The position numbers were made by a program, and so were the translations under genes. The notes beneath the pieces are model-generated. The model searched no databases. It was not told the DNA's origin and saw only the letters and a program-made list of their open reading frames with translations. This document shows positions 17,317 through 27,702 of a DNA stretch of 64,000 nucleotides, piece after piece. Every line of letters begins with the position of its first letter. Within the stretch, counting starts at the first letter, position 1. The DNA is from Calditerrivibrio nitroreducens DSM 19672. GTDB lineage: Bacteria; Chrysiogenota; Deferribacteres; Deferribacterales; Calditerrivibrionaceae. The DNA lies in contig NC_014758.1 of the NCBI RefSeq assembly GCF_000183405.1, positions 1,116,001 to 1,180,000 of the forward strand. The letters are read 5' to 3'.

Positions 17317-18314
17317 TTTATAATTTCTACTAAATCGTTGTAAACTCTATCTACAGTAATAGCCGATATAGATTCTGCGGTAATATATCTGATGTCAGGA
17401 TCGTGACATGGTATAGGTCTATTTCCAATTAAAACCAATGTTTTGGATTCAGTGGCGGCTGCAACATAAACGATACCTGTGTCATTACCCAGACAAACAT
17501 CACAATGTTTTATAATTGCAGCACTATCCATCACAGATTCTGGCATCAACGTTTTTAGATGTATCCTTATTATATCAGGTATTTTTTCGTTTATATTTTT
17601 CAAAATGCCTTCTTCAGACCTACCACCTATAAAAATAACACCATATCCAGTTTCTAATAAACGAATTGCCAGTTGAGTAAAATTTTCCACACCCCAATCT
17701 TTGTGTTTAACAGAAGCCCCTACCGCCACAACAATATTTTTATCAGGCAATCCATTAGTTATATCTTTATGTTTTTCAATCAATTCTATCGGTATTTTAA
17801 GACGCGGCACCAATCTTCTATCCGTAAAACCATGCTTGATTGATAGCTCTGTAGCCCATTCATAATTTGTAATACATGGCCCATCGTATTTTTTTATATA
17901 AGGCTTGCGATTTAAAAAAAACCGTTGAGGCCAGTTCCACCCAAAACCACCATACCCTATTCTTATCGGGATACCAGCCATAAATGCAAGCAAACCGTAC
18001 CTGATTCTATCTGAAAAAATAACTATTCTTTCGAATCTTTTAGCTTTTACAATCTTCAGAAGTTTAAGAAATCCAGAGAAACCTCTATGTTCACCCTTGT
18101 TATCCTCTTTTCTCCATCTATCATAAATTATTATCTCTTCGATATACTCAACACTTCTTAGAATATCCAACGCTCTGCAGGTGGGCCTTGCAATGAGTAC
18201 CACCCTGTTATTTCTACTTTGTTTTGCCACTGCTTCTATATATGGTAGTCTAAATATCAAATCCCCTATACCGAGATCATGTTGAAAAACAACCGTATAA
18301 GGCCTATTATCCAT
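17313..18314 (-). CDS. Glycosyltransferase family 9 (LPS heptosyltransferase-type), copy B
   Basis: 333 residues. Signatures are VVFQHDLGIGDLIFRLPYI at the N-terminus, VVAVGASVKHKDWGVENF mid-protein and CLGNDTGIVYVAAATESKTLVLIG at the donor site. The GNDTG motif replaces the DTGLTH of the neighbouring copy, so the two paralogs probably act at successive core positions. It overlaps the O-antigen ligase gene by 8 bp upstream and the other GT9 gene by 4 bp downstream. Confidence 0.88.
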   Translation of the reverse strand: MDNRPYTVVFQHDLGIGDLIFRLPYIEAVAKQSRNNRVVLIARPTCRALDILRSVEYIEEIIIYDRWRKEDNKGEHRGFSGFLKLLKIVKAKRFERIVIFSDRIRYGLLAFMAGIPIRIGYGGFGWNWPQRFFLNRKPYIKKYDGPCITNYEWATELSIKHGFTDRRLVPRLKIPIELIEKHKDITNGLPDKNIVVAVGASVKHKDWGVENFTQLAIRLLETGYGVIFIGGRSEEGILKNINEKIPDIIRIHLKTLMPESVMDSAAIIKHCDVCLGNDTGIVYVAAATESKTLVLIGNRPIPCHDPDIRYITAESISAITVDRVYNDLVEIIK

Positions 18315-19578
18315 AAATAACCTCTTTTTTCAAAAGTTTTTCATAATACCTCATGCCACCGGCCGCCAGTGTTATCAAAAATACATAATTTGTAATACCA
18401 GCTGCAGTGCCAAACATTGAATCTGAAAGAGAGAAAAGAAACATTCCTGCAACAGTTAGACCACCTACCGTGGCAAAAAATCTCACATCTTCTGTTAGAT
18501 TTCTGTTCTTCATCCTTTTAAAAAAATACTGAAAAAGCATCATATAAAAAACAAGATATACGGCTAAACCCACAAGCCCCTGCTTAGCCATAATATTTAT
18601 TATATCATTATGAAGATGGCCGTGGTCTAATAATGCTCTATTTACCTTTTTATTTTCGACATCTTCCTTTAATCTTTTATCAAATCCAACAAAACCTTGA
18701 CCAAAGACTGGACTTTCGGCAAATAATTTTAATCCGTATCTCCACATCTCTAATCTTGTACCAAAACTACCTAATAACATATCAGATTGTTGTTCTGTGT
18801 TCAGGTAAAGATTCATTTCCTCAATTGCTATATTTATCTTATTTTTTATAAAGTCTGATGTAAAGTAAGACATTATAAATATAACAGATAATAACAAAAT
18901 TATAATAACTCTGTGTATATTTTTGATAAAATCGAATATAAATGTCAAAATGAAAATCAAAATAGGTAAGACCACCCAACCACCCCTTGTGCCAGATGCA
19001 ATGGAAACCCATAAAGACAAACTGAAAATAATAAATCCTAAGGCTATCTTATTCCATTTTGATAGTTTATTATTGAGATATATATAAGATAAACCAATTA
19101 ATCCCAATAAAAGTGCAAAGTTACCAAAAGGTATAAAATAAATAAAACTATAGGCTCTCGGCTCATTTAAAATTACAATTTTATAGTAAGATAGACAAGA
19201 AGCGTATACTAAGCAGATTATTAAAGCTATAAATACCAATCTTTTTGAAACACCATAAGTTTCCAGTAACAAAAAAGCAAACACACCCAAAAACATCCTA
19301 AATGGTCTATCTAAATGATGTGGAACAAATCCAAAGAAAAGCATATTGAGAAAAAAAGCCATTGGGAGTAAAACCATTAATATTATAAATACCTTGTCTT
19401 CTCTGTTTAATAATAGATCTTTTCTAAATGAAATCAAAACAAAAATACCCAGAATGGCTAAAATTAACAGTGTCGTCATGGAAAAGTATTTAATATTTAT
19501 AAAGCCAGATAACCCCAAAAATATCAACCAATTATGTATATGATATTTTTCCATGTAAATTTGAAAAAAACTCTTCAT
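18307..19578 (-). CDS. O-antigen ligase / polymerase (Wzy_C family membrane protein)
   Basis: 423 residues with about ten to twelve hydrophobic segments, an inner membrane protein. The large periplasmic loop between segments holds family features: SIASGTRGGWVVLPILIF (Arg near the membrane), ESPVFGQGFVGF and DHGHLHNDIINIMAKQGLVG with the H-x-x-N-D pattern. WaaL members join undecaprenyl-linked O-antigen to the lipid A core; Wzy members polymerise it. Its position in a core cluster favours ligase. It overlaps the downstream heptosyltransferase-type gene by 8 bp. Confidence 0.85.
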   Translation of the reverse strand: MKSFFQIYMEKYHIHNWLIFLGLSGFINIKYFSMTTLLILAILGIFVLISFRKDLLLNREDKVFIILMVLLPMAFFLNMLFFGFVPHHLDRPFRMFLGVFAFLLLETYGVSKRLVFIALIICLVYASCLSYYKIVILNEPRAYSFIYFIPFGNFALLLGLIGLSYIYLNNKLSKWNKIALGFIIFSLSLWVSIASGTRGGWVVLPILIFILTFIFDFIKNIHRVIIILLLSVIFIMSYFTSDFIKNKINIAIEEMNLYLNTEQQSDMLLGSFGTRLEMWRYGLKLFAESPVFGQGFVGFDKRLKEDVENKKVNRALLDHGHLHNDIINIMAKQGLVGLAVYLVFYMMLFQYFFKRMKNRNLTEDVRFFATVGGLTVAGMFLFSLSDSMFGTAAGITNYVFLITLAAGGMRYYEKLLKKEVIYG

Positions 19579-19613
19579 TTACACTCCTTAAATATTCTTA
19601 ACCTACTAATATA

Positions 19614-20444
19614 TCAGATATATCTTAAAAAAATATGTTTTTTCCTTTTAAACCAGCTACTTTGAGGTGTAACCATAAGCAAATATGGAAGAAAAAAGTA
19701 AAATATCTTCAAAATAAAACAGTTCTTCTTAAACGATGTATAGAAAAATTGAGAATTAATTATACAATTTGCAATAGCAAATTTATCTTCTATACCATTT
19801 TTTAAACACTCAATATGATGTGTGATCATCTTACCTTTCAAAAAAATATGCAATCTTCTATCTTTTAACCTAAAAAAAGAGCTTAATATTTTAGGGATAT
19901 GTACAGGCATAAGTTCTTTTACATATGAAAATCTTAAGCCTTTTTGAATTAAAAAATCTGCCACCCATTCTTCTGGGTTCTTATCAAAATTAAAAAGATC
20001 TCTATAAAATCCTCTTATAAGTTTGAAATTAAGTATTGCAAAATCTATTCCTAAAGAATATGTTAAATTTCTCCATTCGCTACTACACCATGCTATATCT
20101 TTTACGGCCATAATAGTTGAATACTTAGATATCAAAGAATCATCTAACAACCATGTGTCTGCTTCTAAAAGGATAAGAAATTCAGTATCTTCAGGTATAT
20201 AGTTGTATGATTCTAATATCAATTGAGAGTTACCTTTTAAATGACCTGAGTTATTTTCAAATTGGATGACTTTATCTGCATATTTGAATACTTTTTCAGG
20301 TAATTCGTAACCATCATCTTTACCATTAAATGCAACTATAACAAATGCATTATTAAATTTTTTCCATAATTCTCTAATGATCTTTAGATTAGCCAATAAA
20401 TCATCAATCCTATTATAAACCCTTATTAAAATTGTTAAACTCAC
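19614..20444 (-). CDS. Probable GT-A glycosyltransferase of the LPS cluster
   Basis: 276 residues. The N-terminus MSLTILIRVYNRIDDLLANL is of the family 2 type. LLEADTWLLD around residue 95 looks like the metal- and nucleotide-binding acidic motif. A hydrophobic, aromatic-rich C-terminal part (FILKIFYFFLPYLL) may associate with the membrane. It lies between purD and the ligase gene and probably acts on LPS or O-antigen. Identity beyond the GT-A fold is uncertain. Confidence 0.65.
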   Translation of the reverse strand: MSLTILIRVYNRIDDLLANLKIIRELWKKFNNAFVIVAFNGKDDGYELPEKVFKYADKVIQFENNSGHLKGNSQLILESYNYIPEDTEFLILLEADTWLLDDSLISKYSTIMAVKDIAWCSSEWRNLTYSLGIDFAILNFKLIRGFYRDLFNFDKNPEEWVADFLIQKGLRFSYVKELMPVHIPKILSSFFRLKDRRLHIFLKGKMITHHIECLKNGIEDKFAIANCIINSQFFYTSFKKNCFILKIFYFFLPYLLMVTPQSSWFKRKKHIFLRYI

Positions 20445-20484
20445 CAGATTAACTCCAAAAAAGCACCCACGATTATAGAAAAAC

Positions 20485-21765
20485 CTATCGGTTGTTTTTT
20501 ATCAATCCCTTTAATCCAATATCTTTTCTATAATGGCATTTATTAAAATTAATTTTTGAAACTTCTCCATAAACTTTATCTATTGCTGTTTTTAGATCAG
20601 CTGCACGGGCGGTTACACATAAAACTCTTCCACCATCGGTTATAAATTCACCATTTTGAAATTTAGTCCCGGCGTGAAATACCTTAACATCGCTTGATAC
20701 AGATTCAAGACCTGTTATTTTAAACCCTTTTTCATACTCTTTGGGATAACCACCAGAGGTCATCACAACACCAACGGAATATTCATCATACCATGTGATG
20801 TCAAACTTATCAAGTTCACCATTGATTGCACAATCTATTAGATCAAAAAGATCTGATTTCATTCTAAATAGTAATGGTTGCGTTTCCGGATCACCAAGTC
20901 TACAGTTAAACTCAAGAACCTTCGGCTCTCCTTTATCTATCATAAGCCCAGCGTATATAAATCCTTTATAATCAATGTTTTTTTTCTTTAATTCATTGAG
21001 CAAAGGATACATGACACTATTCATAACTTTTTCATATACGCCATGATCAACAACCGGAGCAGGTGAGTAAGCTCCCATACCACCGGTATTTGGACCTGTA
21101 TCGTTGTCGTAGACTGTTTTATGATCCTGACTGGAAGCGAAAGGGAGAATATTTTTACCATCAGTAATAGCTATAAATGAAGCCTCTTCACCGGTCAAAA
21201 ACTCTTCGATGACAACCTTATTTCCAGCCTCACCAAATAAATTATCGATAAAGATCTCTCTTAATGCCTTCTCCGCTTCATTGAAATTATGTGCAACGGT
21301 AACACCTTTGCCTGCCGCAAGACCATCAGCTTTTATAACAATAGGTACACCCTTCTCCTTTAAAAATTTCAAAGCCCCTTCAAAATTATCAAATTCCCTA
21401 TAATAAGCAGTGGGAATACCAGCAGAAACCATAATCTCTTTTGCAAAAGATTTACTCGCCTCGAGAAGAGCCCCATCTTTTTTTGGACCAAATATTTTTA
21501 ACCCTTTTTCTTCAAAATAATCGGATATCCCTTTTGCAAGTGGTTCTTCAGGGCCAACAATTGTGAAATAGATATTATTCTCCTGGACAAAATTTGCCAA
21601 TCTTTCAAAATCTAAAGGTTTTATATCTATATTTTCACATTTTTTTTCATTTGCAGTACCACCATTTCCCGGTGCACAATATACTTTACTGACTTTTGGG
21701 CTTTCTGATAATTTCCATGCAATAGCATGTTCTCTTCCACCACTTCCAATTACAAGGACTTTCAT
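20485..21765 (-). CDS. purD: Phosphoribosylamine-glycine ligase
   Basis: 426 residues, the normal length. Makes glycinamide ribonucleotide in purine synthesis. The N-terminus MKVLVIGSGGREHAIAWKL, VIKADGLAAGKGVTVA (ATP-grasp), HKTVYDNDTGPNTGGMGAYSP and LEFNCRLGDPETQPLL are all diagnostic. It starts 19 bp after purH, so the two purine genes are cotranscribed, most likely with lspA and ileS upstream. Confidence 0.97.
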   Translation of the reverse strand: MKVLVIGSGGREHAIAWKLSESPKVSKVYCAPGNGGTANEKKCENIDIKPLDFERLANFVQENNIYFTIVGPEEPLAKGISDYFEEKGLKIFGPKKDGALLEASKSFAKEIMVSAGIPTAYYREFDNFEGALKFLKEKGVPIVIKADGLAAGKGVTVAHNFNEAEKALREIFIDNLFGEAGNKVVIEEFLTGEEASFIAITDGKNILPFASSQDHKTVYDNDTGPNTGGMGAYSPAPVVDHGVYEKVMNSVMYPLLNELKKKNIDYKGFIYAGLMIDKGEPKVLEFNCRLGDPETQPLLFRMKSDLFDLIDCAINGELDKFDITWYDEYSVGVVMTSGGYPKEYEKGFKITGLESVSSDVKVFHAGTKFQNGEFITDGGRVLCVTARAADLKTAIDKVYGEVSKINFNKCHYRKDIGLKGLIKNNR

Positions 21766-21784
21766 AGATTCACCTTTATATTTT

Positions 21785-23335
21785 TTAATGTTTAAAATGT
21801 CTTATTCCTGTAAAAACCATAGCAATGCCATGTTCATCGCATGCTTTAATGACCTCTTCATCTCTTATGGAGCCACCAGGTTGAATAATTGCTTTTATAC
21901 CTCTTTCTGCTGCCTCATCAATGCTATCCCTAAAAGGAAAAAAAGCATCAGAAGCCATAGCAAGTCCATCTATAGGCTTTCTTGCCTTCAATGCAGCTAT
22001 CTTACTTGAATCCACCCTACTCATCTGTCCTGCACCTATACCGATAGTCTGTCTGTCATTCGAATAAACTATTGCATTTGACTTAACATGCTTTGCTACT
22101 TTCCAGGCAAAATCAAGGGCTTTGTATTCAAAATCTGTTGGTTTTCTCTTTGTGGGTACCGGTAAACTTCTTATATCATCCAACTGGTGTAAGTCCCTAT
22201 CCTGCAGTAAAAAACCTCCCACTACCTTTTTAAGATCAAGCTCCGGATCTCTATATTTTGAAATCTCTCCCGTCTCTATTAATCTCAAATTTTTCTTTTC
22301 AGCAAGTAACTGAATAGCTTCGTTATCAAAAGCAGGGGCAATAATAACCTCTAAAAAAAGCTTTTTCATCTCTTCTGCAACAGATTTGTCTACTATTCTA
22401 TTTAACGCAACTATTCCACCAAAAGCACTGATTGGATCACACTCAAGAGCAAGTAAATAAGCCTCCAGGAGATCTTTTCCAATGGCTACGCCGCAAGGGT
22501 TATTATGCTTTACAATAACTACTGCAGGTTCATCAAACTCCTTTAGAAGTTCAAAAGCAGAATTGATATCAACGATATTATTAAACGATAGCTCCTTTCC
22601 TTGCAATTGTTTTGATGTGGATACAGATACCTCTTTTATGAGTGGATGCACATAAAATGCTGAATCCTGGTGGGGATTTTCACCATATCTCATAATCTCT
22701 TTGAGCCTACCTGACACTGTTGCATACTCAGGAAATTTTATCCCAAGAAGCCTGTTGAAGTAATTAGAAATCATACTGTCATAAAATGCTGTGAGAGAAT
22801 AGGCCTTTCTGGCAAGATCTATCCTTGTTTCAAATGACACACCACCTTTAACGTCCATTTCATTTATAATTTTACCATAATCTTTTGGATCTGTAACTAC
22901 TGTAACAAATTTGAAATTTTTAGCAGCACTTCTGATCATCGAAGGGCCACCTATATCTATATTTTCTATTGCTTCATCCAGACTAACGTTTTCTTTTGAA
23001 ACAGTTTCTTCGAAGGGGTACAGGTTCACCACAACCATATCAATATCTTTTAAATTATGGGTGGCCATGGTTTCCCTATGATTTTTGTTATCCCTGATAT
23101 TTAAGATACCAGCATGAACCTTAGGATGCAAAGTTTTAACTCTCCCATCAAGCATCTCTGGAAAACCTGTAAACTCAGAAATTTCTACAACTGAAATATT
23201 ATTCTCTTTTAGCAATTTATAAGTACCACCAGTGGAGAGAATTTCCACACCTTTGTTAACCAAAAATCTCGCAAAATCGATAAGACCATCTTTTTTGGAA
23301 ACACTTATTAGTGCTCTCTTTGGCATAATAATCAT
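21785..23335 (-). CDS. purH: Bifunctional AICAR transformylase / IMP cyclohydrolase
   Basis: 516 residues; catalyses the last two steps of IMP synthesis. The N-terminal IMP cyclohydrolase part has [43 protein letters not shown] and [15 protein letters not shown]. The C-terminal transformylase part has [20 protein letters not shown] and [22 protein letters not shown] lies 7 bases before ATG 23335, which supports that start over an ATG three codons later. It lies 18 bp downstream of lspA. Confidence 0.97.
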   Translation of the reverse strand: MIIMPKRALISVSKKDGLIDFARFLVNKGVEILSTGGTYKLLKENNISVVEISEFTGFPEMLDGRVKTLHPKVHAGILNIRDNKNHRETMATHNLKDIDMVVVNLYPFEETVSKENVSLDEAIENIDIGGPSMIRSAAKNFKFVTVVTDPKDYGKIINEMDVKGGVSFETRIDLARKAYSLTAFYDSMISNYFNRLLGIKFPEYATVSGRLKEIMRYGENPHQDSAFYVHPLIKEVSVSTSKQLQGKELSFNNIVDINSAFELLKEFDEPAVVIVKHNNPCGVAIGKDLLEAYLLALECDPISAFGGIVALNRIVDKSVAEEMKKLFLEVIIAPAFDNEAIQLLAEKKNLRLIETGEISKYRDPELDLKKVVGGFLLQDRDLHQLDDIRSLPVPTKRKPTDFEYKALDFAWKVAKHVKSNAIVYSNDRQTIGIGAGQMSRVDSSKIAALKARKPIDGLAMASDAFFPFRDSIDEAAERGIKAIIQPGGSIRDEEVIKACDEHGIAMVFTGIRHFKH

Positions 23336-23353
23336 AAGTAAACCTCCTTACAG

Positions 23354-23857
23354 TTATCCAATGTTCTTTACATCGTTTGAATTATTAATAGTTTTTCTTT
23401 GCTTTTCCATCAACATATCAAGAATAAGAAGCCCCACACCAACACTGATAGATATATCTGCCACATTAAAGGCAGGCCAGTGATATTTTCCAATATAAAA
23501 ATCCAAAAAATCCACAACTTTACCAATAGTAATACGGTCTATCAGATTACCAATAGCCCCAGCAAGTATAAGTGTATATGCGTATCTGCGCAATAAAACA
23601 CTTTTTTCTTTTATTAAAAGATATACCACAATAGCTATCGCAATGACCGTTACCAAAACAAAAAAAGCAACCCTATATTGCTCACTCATCTTAGCCAGAA
23701 AACCAAAAGCAGCACCAGGATTAAGTACGTACGTAATATTGAAAAAGCCATCAATAACCGCAATCGTATCGTACAAATTAAACCTACCAACAATCACCTT
23801 TTTAGTCCACTGGTCAATAACAATTATAGTTACAATTAAAAATATACTAAGACTCAT
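23354..23857 (-). CDS. lspA: Lipoprotein signal peptidase (signal peptidase II)
   Basis: 167 residues with four membrane segments. Cleaves prolipoproteins before the lipidated Cys. The catalytic aspartates are in GNLIDRITIGKVVDF and FNVADISISVG. The conserved NPGAAFGFL and IDQWTKK motifs are present. It lies 13 bp downstream of ileS, the classic ileS-lspA pairing. The host has substrates, for example the lipoprotein encoded at 1434-3446. Confidence 0.96.
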   Translation of the reverse strand: MSLSIFLIVTIIVIDQWTKKVIVGRFNLYDTIAVIDGFFNITYVLNPGAAFGFLAKMSEQYRVAFFVLVTVIAIAIVVYLLIKEKSVLLRRYAYTLILAGAIGNLIDRITIGKVVDFLDFYIGKYHWPAFNVADISISVGVGLLILDMLMEKQRKTINNSNDVKNIG

Positions 23858-23870
23858 TTATAACCCAAAA

Positions 23871-26666
23871 CTACAGATTTTCCACGCATCTTCTACATAA
23901 AGCGGGATGTTCCTTACTTTCACCTATAGTCTCAGAATGGACCCAACACCTTTCGCATTTAGGTAGTTTTGAAGCAGAAACTTTAACTTTAACATTACCA
24001 TCATCAGAAGTATAAACATCCGATGGTGAATTATCAATATTATCAACATATAGCTCCGAAACAATAAATACCTTTTCCAGACCTTCATCAATCTTGCAAT
24101 AAGCTAAGTCACTTTCATCGATATAAAGCTCCACTCTTGCATCCAGAGGGTGTCCAACTATCTTTTCATTTCTTGCTATCTCAATTGCCTTGTTTACCTC
24201 TTTTTTAATATCTATAATTCTATCAATCTTTCTCAACAAATTATCATCGACTTTCATCACAGATGGAAAAGTTTCTAAAAAAACAAACTCTTTTTTTCCT
24301 GAAAAGTCTGGCATATATTCCCATATTTCATCAGCAGTAAATGATAGTATAGGTGACATAACAATTGCCATCTCTTTGATAAGCTGAAACATTGCCGTCT
24401 GAGCAGATCTTCTTTGATAAGAATCAGCCCTATAAGAATAAACCCTATCTTTTATTATATCCAAATAAAAAGCAGATAGATCATTAATACAAAAATTTAT
24501 TAGAGTATGATAAAAAATATGAAATTGATAGTTTTGGTTTGCCTTGTATATACGATCTTTCACCAATTGCCATTTATACAAGATATATTTATCAAGCTCC
24601 ATTAGCTTATCAAATTCGACATAATCTTTATTGTGACTAAAATCGTAAAGGTTTCCTAATAGATATCGTGCAGTGTTTCTAATTTTTCTGTATGATTCCA
24701 CCAATCTTTTAATAATATCCTCAGAAATTCTAACATCTTCGGTATAATCCTCCGCTGCCACCCATAATCTTAAGATCTCAGCTCCATACTTCTCAATGAT
24801 CTCCTGAGGTTTTACAACATTACCCAGTGATTTCGACATCTTTCTACCTTTACCATCAACAACAAAACCATGGGTGAGTACCTCTTTGTATGGTGCAACC
24901 CCTCTGGTACCAACAGATTCCAGCAATGAACTATGGAACCATCCTCTATGCTGATCGCTTCCTTCAAGATACATATTTGCAGATGGTTTCAATTCATCCC
25001 TAACTTCACAAACTGCCGCATGGCTTACGCCAGAATCAAACCACACATCAAGTATATCGGTCTCTTTTTTAATTTTTTCACTCCCACACTTTGGACACTT
25101 GAATCCTTTCCCAAGGAAAAATTCCACATCATTGTCAAACCAGGCATCAGCGCCATGCTTCATAAATGCATCTAAAACCTTATTTTGAATCTCTTCGTTT
25201 ATTATTATCTCCCCACACTCTGTACATGAAAATACAGCTATGGGCACACCCCAACTCCTCTGCCTGGAGATACACCAATCCGGCCTATTTTCAATCATAG
25301 CTGTAATCCTATTTTCCCCCCAGGACGGTGTCCATCTTACCTTCTTTATTTCCGAAAGAGCTTTAGTTCTTAAATCGTTTGCCTCCATAGAGATAAACCA
25401 CTGTGGAGTTGCTCTGTATATTACAGGTTTTTTACACCTCCAGCAATGAGGATAGGAATGCTGTATATTGCCAGAAAGTATCAAAGTGCCATTGTTATCA
25501 ATATGTTCTACAATTATCTTATTTGCTTTATTTACATTAAGCCCCGCAAAAAGCTCCACATCTTTCTTAAAGTTACCATGATCATCCACAGGATTGTATA
25601 TATCTAAACCATATTTCAAACCCACCTCATAGTCCTCCTGACCATGACCAGGAGCGGTATGCACTATTCCTGTACCCTGATCTAAAGTAACATGTTCCCC
25701 AAGAATCATCAACGATTCTCTATCATAAAATGGATGCTTACATTTGCCATTTTCAAATTCTACTCCCAAAATCTGCTTAACCTCTTCATAACTATCTACA
25801 CCAAATTGCCCCATCAGTTTTTCAACCAATTCTGAAGCTATAATAAGCATCTCACCCTTTTTAAGATTTTTGTTATTAGTATCGAGTATTCTGATGATTG
25901 AATATTTAAACTCTGGATGGAAAGCCACCCCAAGATTGGCCGGGAGTGTCCATGGTGTTGTGGTCCATATAACAACGTTAAGATCCCCCTGAACACCCAA
26001 TTTCAATTTAGTTTCTTCATAAACAGGGAATTTCACATATATAGAATATGATGTATGATCGTCGTATTCCACTTCTGCTTCCGCAAGAGCAGTTACGCAA
26101 TCGATGCACCAATAAACAGGTTTAGAACCTTTATATATACCGCCATTATTGAAAAATTTGTAAAGCTCTTTAAGCGTAATGGCTTCGTATTGATAATCCA
26201 TAGTGATATATGGATTATCCCAATCACCAACCACGCCTAATCTTTTAAACTCTTCCCTTTGTATGTCGATAAATTTTTCAGCATAGTTTCTACACATTTT
26301 ACGGATTTCAGATTTTGGTATCTCATACTTTTTGTCACCAAGCTGTTTATCCACCTGATGTTCAATCGGTAAACCGTGGCAATCCCAACCAGGCACATAA
26401 GGGGCGTAAAAACCTTCTGCGTTTTTGATTTTAACAATAAAATCTTTCAAAATTTTATTAAGTGCATGACCGATATGTATATTACCATTGGCATAGGGTG
26501 GCCCATCATGTAAAACATATTTTTTATCAGGATTTCTTGCTTCAAGCATCTTTTTGTATAAACCGTTCTCTTCCCATTTTTTGATTCTTTTTGGCTCCTG
26601 CTCATTTAAATTACCTTTCATAGGGTAATCGGTCTTTGGAAGATTTAAACTATTTTTATAGTCCAT
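23871..26666 (-). CDS. ileS: Isoleucyl-tRNA synthetase
   Basis: 931 residues, bacterial type 1 IleRS. The HIGH motif is in NGNIHIGHALNKILKD (64-67), KMSKSLGN is in the C-terminal half of the catalytic domain, and the editing domain contains WTTTPWTLPANLGVAF. The C-terminal zinc finger is CERCWVH with CRRC. GAAGGAG precedes the ATG. It begins what looks like an operon with lspA, purH and purD. Confidence 0.98.
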   Translation of the reverse strand: MDYKNSLNLPKTDYPMKGNLNEQEPKRIKKWEENGLYKKMLEARNPDKKYVLHDGPPYANGNIHIGHALNKILKDFIVKIKNAEGFYAPYVPGWDCHGLPIEHQVDKQLGDKKYEIPKSEIRKMCRNYAEKFIDIQREEFKRLGVVGDWDNPYITMDYQYEAITLKELYKFFNNGGIYKGSKPVYWCIDCVTALAEAEVEYDDHTSYSIYVKFPVYEETKLKLGVQGDLNVVIWTTTPWTLPANLGVAFHPEFKYSIIRILDTNNKNLKKGEMLIIASELVEKLMGQFGVDSYEEVKQILGVEFENGKCKHPFYDRESLMILGEHVTLDQGTGIVHTAPGHGQEDYEVGLKYGLDIYNPVDDHGNFKKDVELFAGLNVNKANKIIVEHIDNNGTLILSGNIQHSYPHCWRCKKPVIYRATPQWFISMEANDLRTKALSEIKKVRWTPSWGENRITAMIENRPDWCISRQRSWGVPIAVFSCTECGEIIINEEIQNKVLDAFMKHGADAWFDNDVEFFLGKGFKCPKCGSEKIKKETDILDVWFDSGVSHAAVCEVRDELKPSANMYLEGSDQHRGWFHSSLLESVGTRGVAPYKEVLTHGFVVDGKGRKMSKSLGNVVKPQEIIEKYGAEILRLWVAAEDYTEDVRISEDIIKRLVESYRKIRNTARYLLGNLYDFSHNKDYVEFDKLMELDKYILYKWQLVKDRIYKANQNYQFHIFYHTLINFCINDLSAFYLDIIKDRVYSYRADSYQRRSAQTAMFQLIKEMAIVMSPILSFTADEIWEYMPDFSGKKEFVFLETFPSVMKVDDNLLRKIDRIIDIKKEVNKAIEIARNEKIVGHPLDARVELYIDESDLAYCKIDEGLEKVFIVSELYVDNIDNSPSDVYTSDDGNVKVKVSASKLPKCERCWVHSETIGESKEHPALCRRCVENL

Positions 26667-26701
26667 AATGTCTCCTTCATATCGTTAAAACTCAAAAAAG
26701 A

Positions 26702-26730
26702 TTTTTAGCATCAAAGTAAGTAATTATCAA
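26702..26730 (-). promoter_or_regulatory. Predicted ileS operon promoter
   Basis: On the minus strand TTGATA (26730-26725) and TAAAAA (26707-26702) are 17 bp apart, about 35 bases before the ileS start. No T-box leader or terminator-antiterminator structure is visible in this short (about 105 bp) intergenic region. Confidence 0.5.
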
Positions 26731-26772
26731 GTTTTTTTTGACTTCAATTGATATTTAAAACGATTTAATAAT

Positions 26773-27702
26773 CTATTTTTTTAAATTTAACTTATAACTT
26801 CTCTTATTTTCTGAAAGAAGATTAGAAATTGCCAGAGCCACACCACCATAGATACCTGCATTATTTTTGAGTGTAGCTATGTCAAGTTTGACGTATTGTT
26901 TAAATGCTGGAAATATCATTTTTGAAAAGTGTTTCACCGTTTTTTTATAAAAAAGATCACTATAAAATGATAGTCCACCACCTATCTTTATACATTCTGG
27001 TGAAAAGATATTAGCAAGGCTTGAAAGACCTGTTGCAAGCTGATAAGAAAAAATGTCTATAGAAATCCTAGCCAAAACATCTTTCTTTTGACTTTTCTTG
27101 AAAATATCATCCACTTTTTTAATCGAGCCACCGGATACTTCATTATAAGTTTGAATCAAACCATCCATACCACAATAGGCCTCAAAACAACCCAATTTAC
27201 CACATCCACACCTTCTGCCGTTGAAATTTATCGTTATGTGCCCAAGTTCAGAAATTGTAGTTCTACCGGAAAGGATACCGCCATTATAAATTATCCCGCC
27301 ACCCACTCCGGTACCTAGAGTTATCATGATGAATGTTTTAAGTTTCGATCCTACTATAAAAAAATATTCACCAAAAGCAGCCATATTTCCATCATTTTCC
27401 ACAAGAATTTCTGCATTATCAAACAAAGATGAAAACGATTCTTTTATCTTTAAATTATTTAACAGTTTTAGATTTGGAGCATAAACCACCATATCTCCCA
27501 CAAAATCGTAAACACCCGGCACCCCAATTGTAACCGCATCATATTTTTTATCCCTTAAAAGGGAATCAAAATATTTATAAAGATCATCAAAAGAATCAGG
27601 TGTTTTAAAAAACCCGCTTTCTATCAGATCCACTTCATCTTTTACTATAAAAGAACCATATTTTACATTCGTACCACCAATGTCAATCGATAATACTTTC
27701 AT
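26773..27702 (-). CDS. ROK-family sugar kinase (glucokinase-like)
   Basis: About 309 residues from ATG 27702; an earlier in-frame start lacks family support. The N-terminus MKVLSIDIGGTNVKYG is the ATP phosphate-binding motif. ENDGNMAAFGEYF holds the catalytic Asp region. The ROK zinc signature GHITINFNGRRCGCGKLGCFEAY is intact (CxCGxxGCxE), so it is probably active on glucose or a related sugar. No DNA-binding domain is fused, so it is a kinase rather than a ROK repressor. Its start overlaps the SPL-like gene by 20 bp. Confidence 0.88.
   Translation of the reverse strand: MKVLSIDIGGTNVKYGSFIVKDEVDLIESGFFKTPDSFDDLYKYFDSLLRDKKYDAVTIGVPGVYDFVGDMVVYAPNLKLLNNLKIKESFSSLFDNAEILVENDGNMAAFGEYFFIVGSKLKTFIMITLGTGVGGGIIYNGGILSGRTTISELGHITINFNGRRCGCGKLGCFEAYCGMDGLIQTYNEVSGGSIKKVDDIFKKSQKKDVLARISIDIFSYQLATGLSSLANIFSPECIKIGGGLSFYSDLFYKKTVKHFSKMIFPAFKQYVKLDIATLKNNAGIYGGVALAISNLLSENKRSYKLNLKK

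Noticed and set aside
26667-26772. T-box or other riboswitch upstream of ileS
   Set aside because: The leader is too short and shows no terminator-antiterminator pair or T-box sequence.
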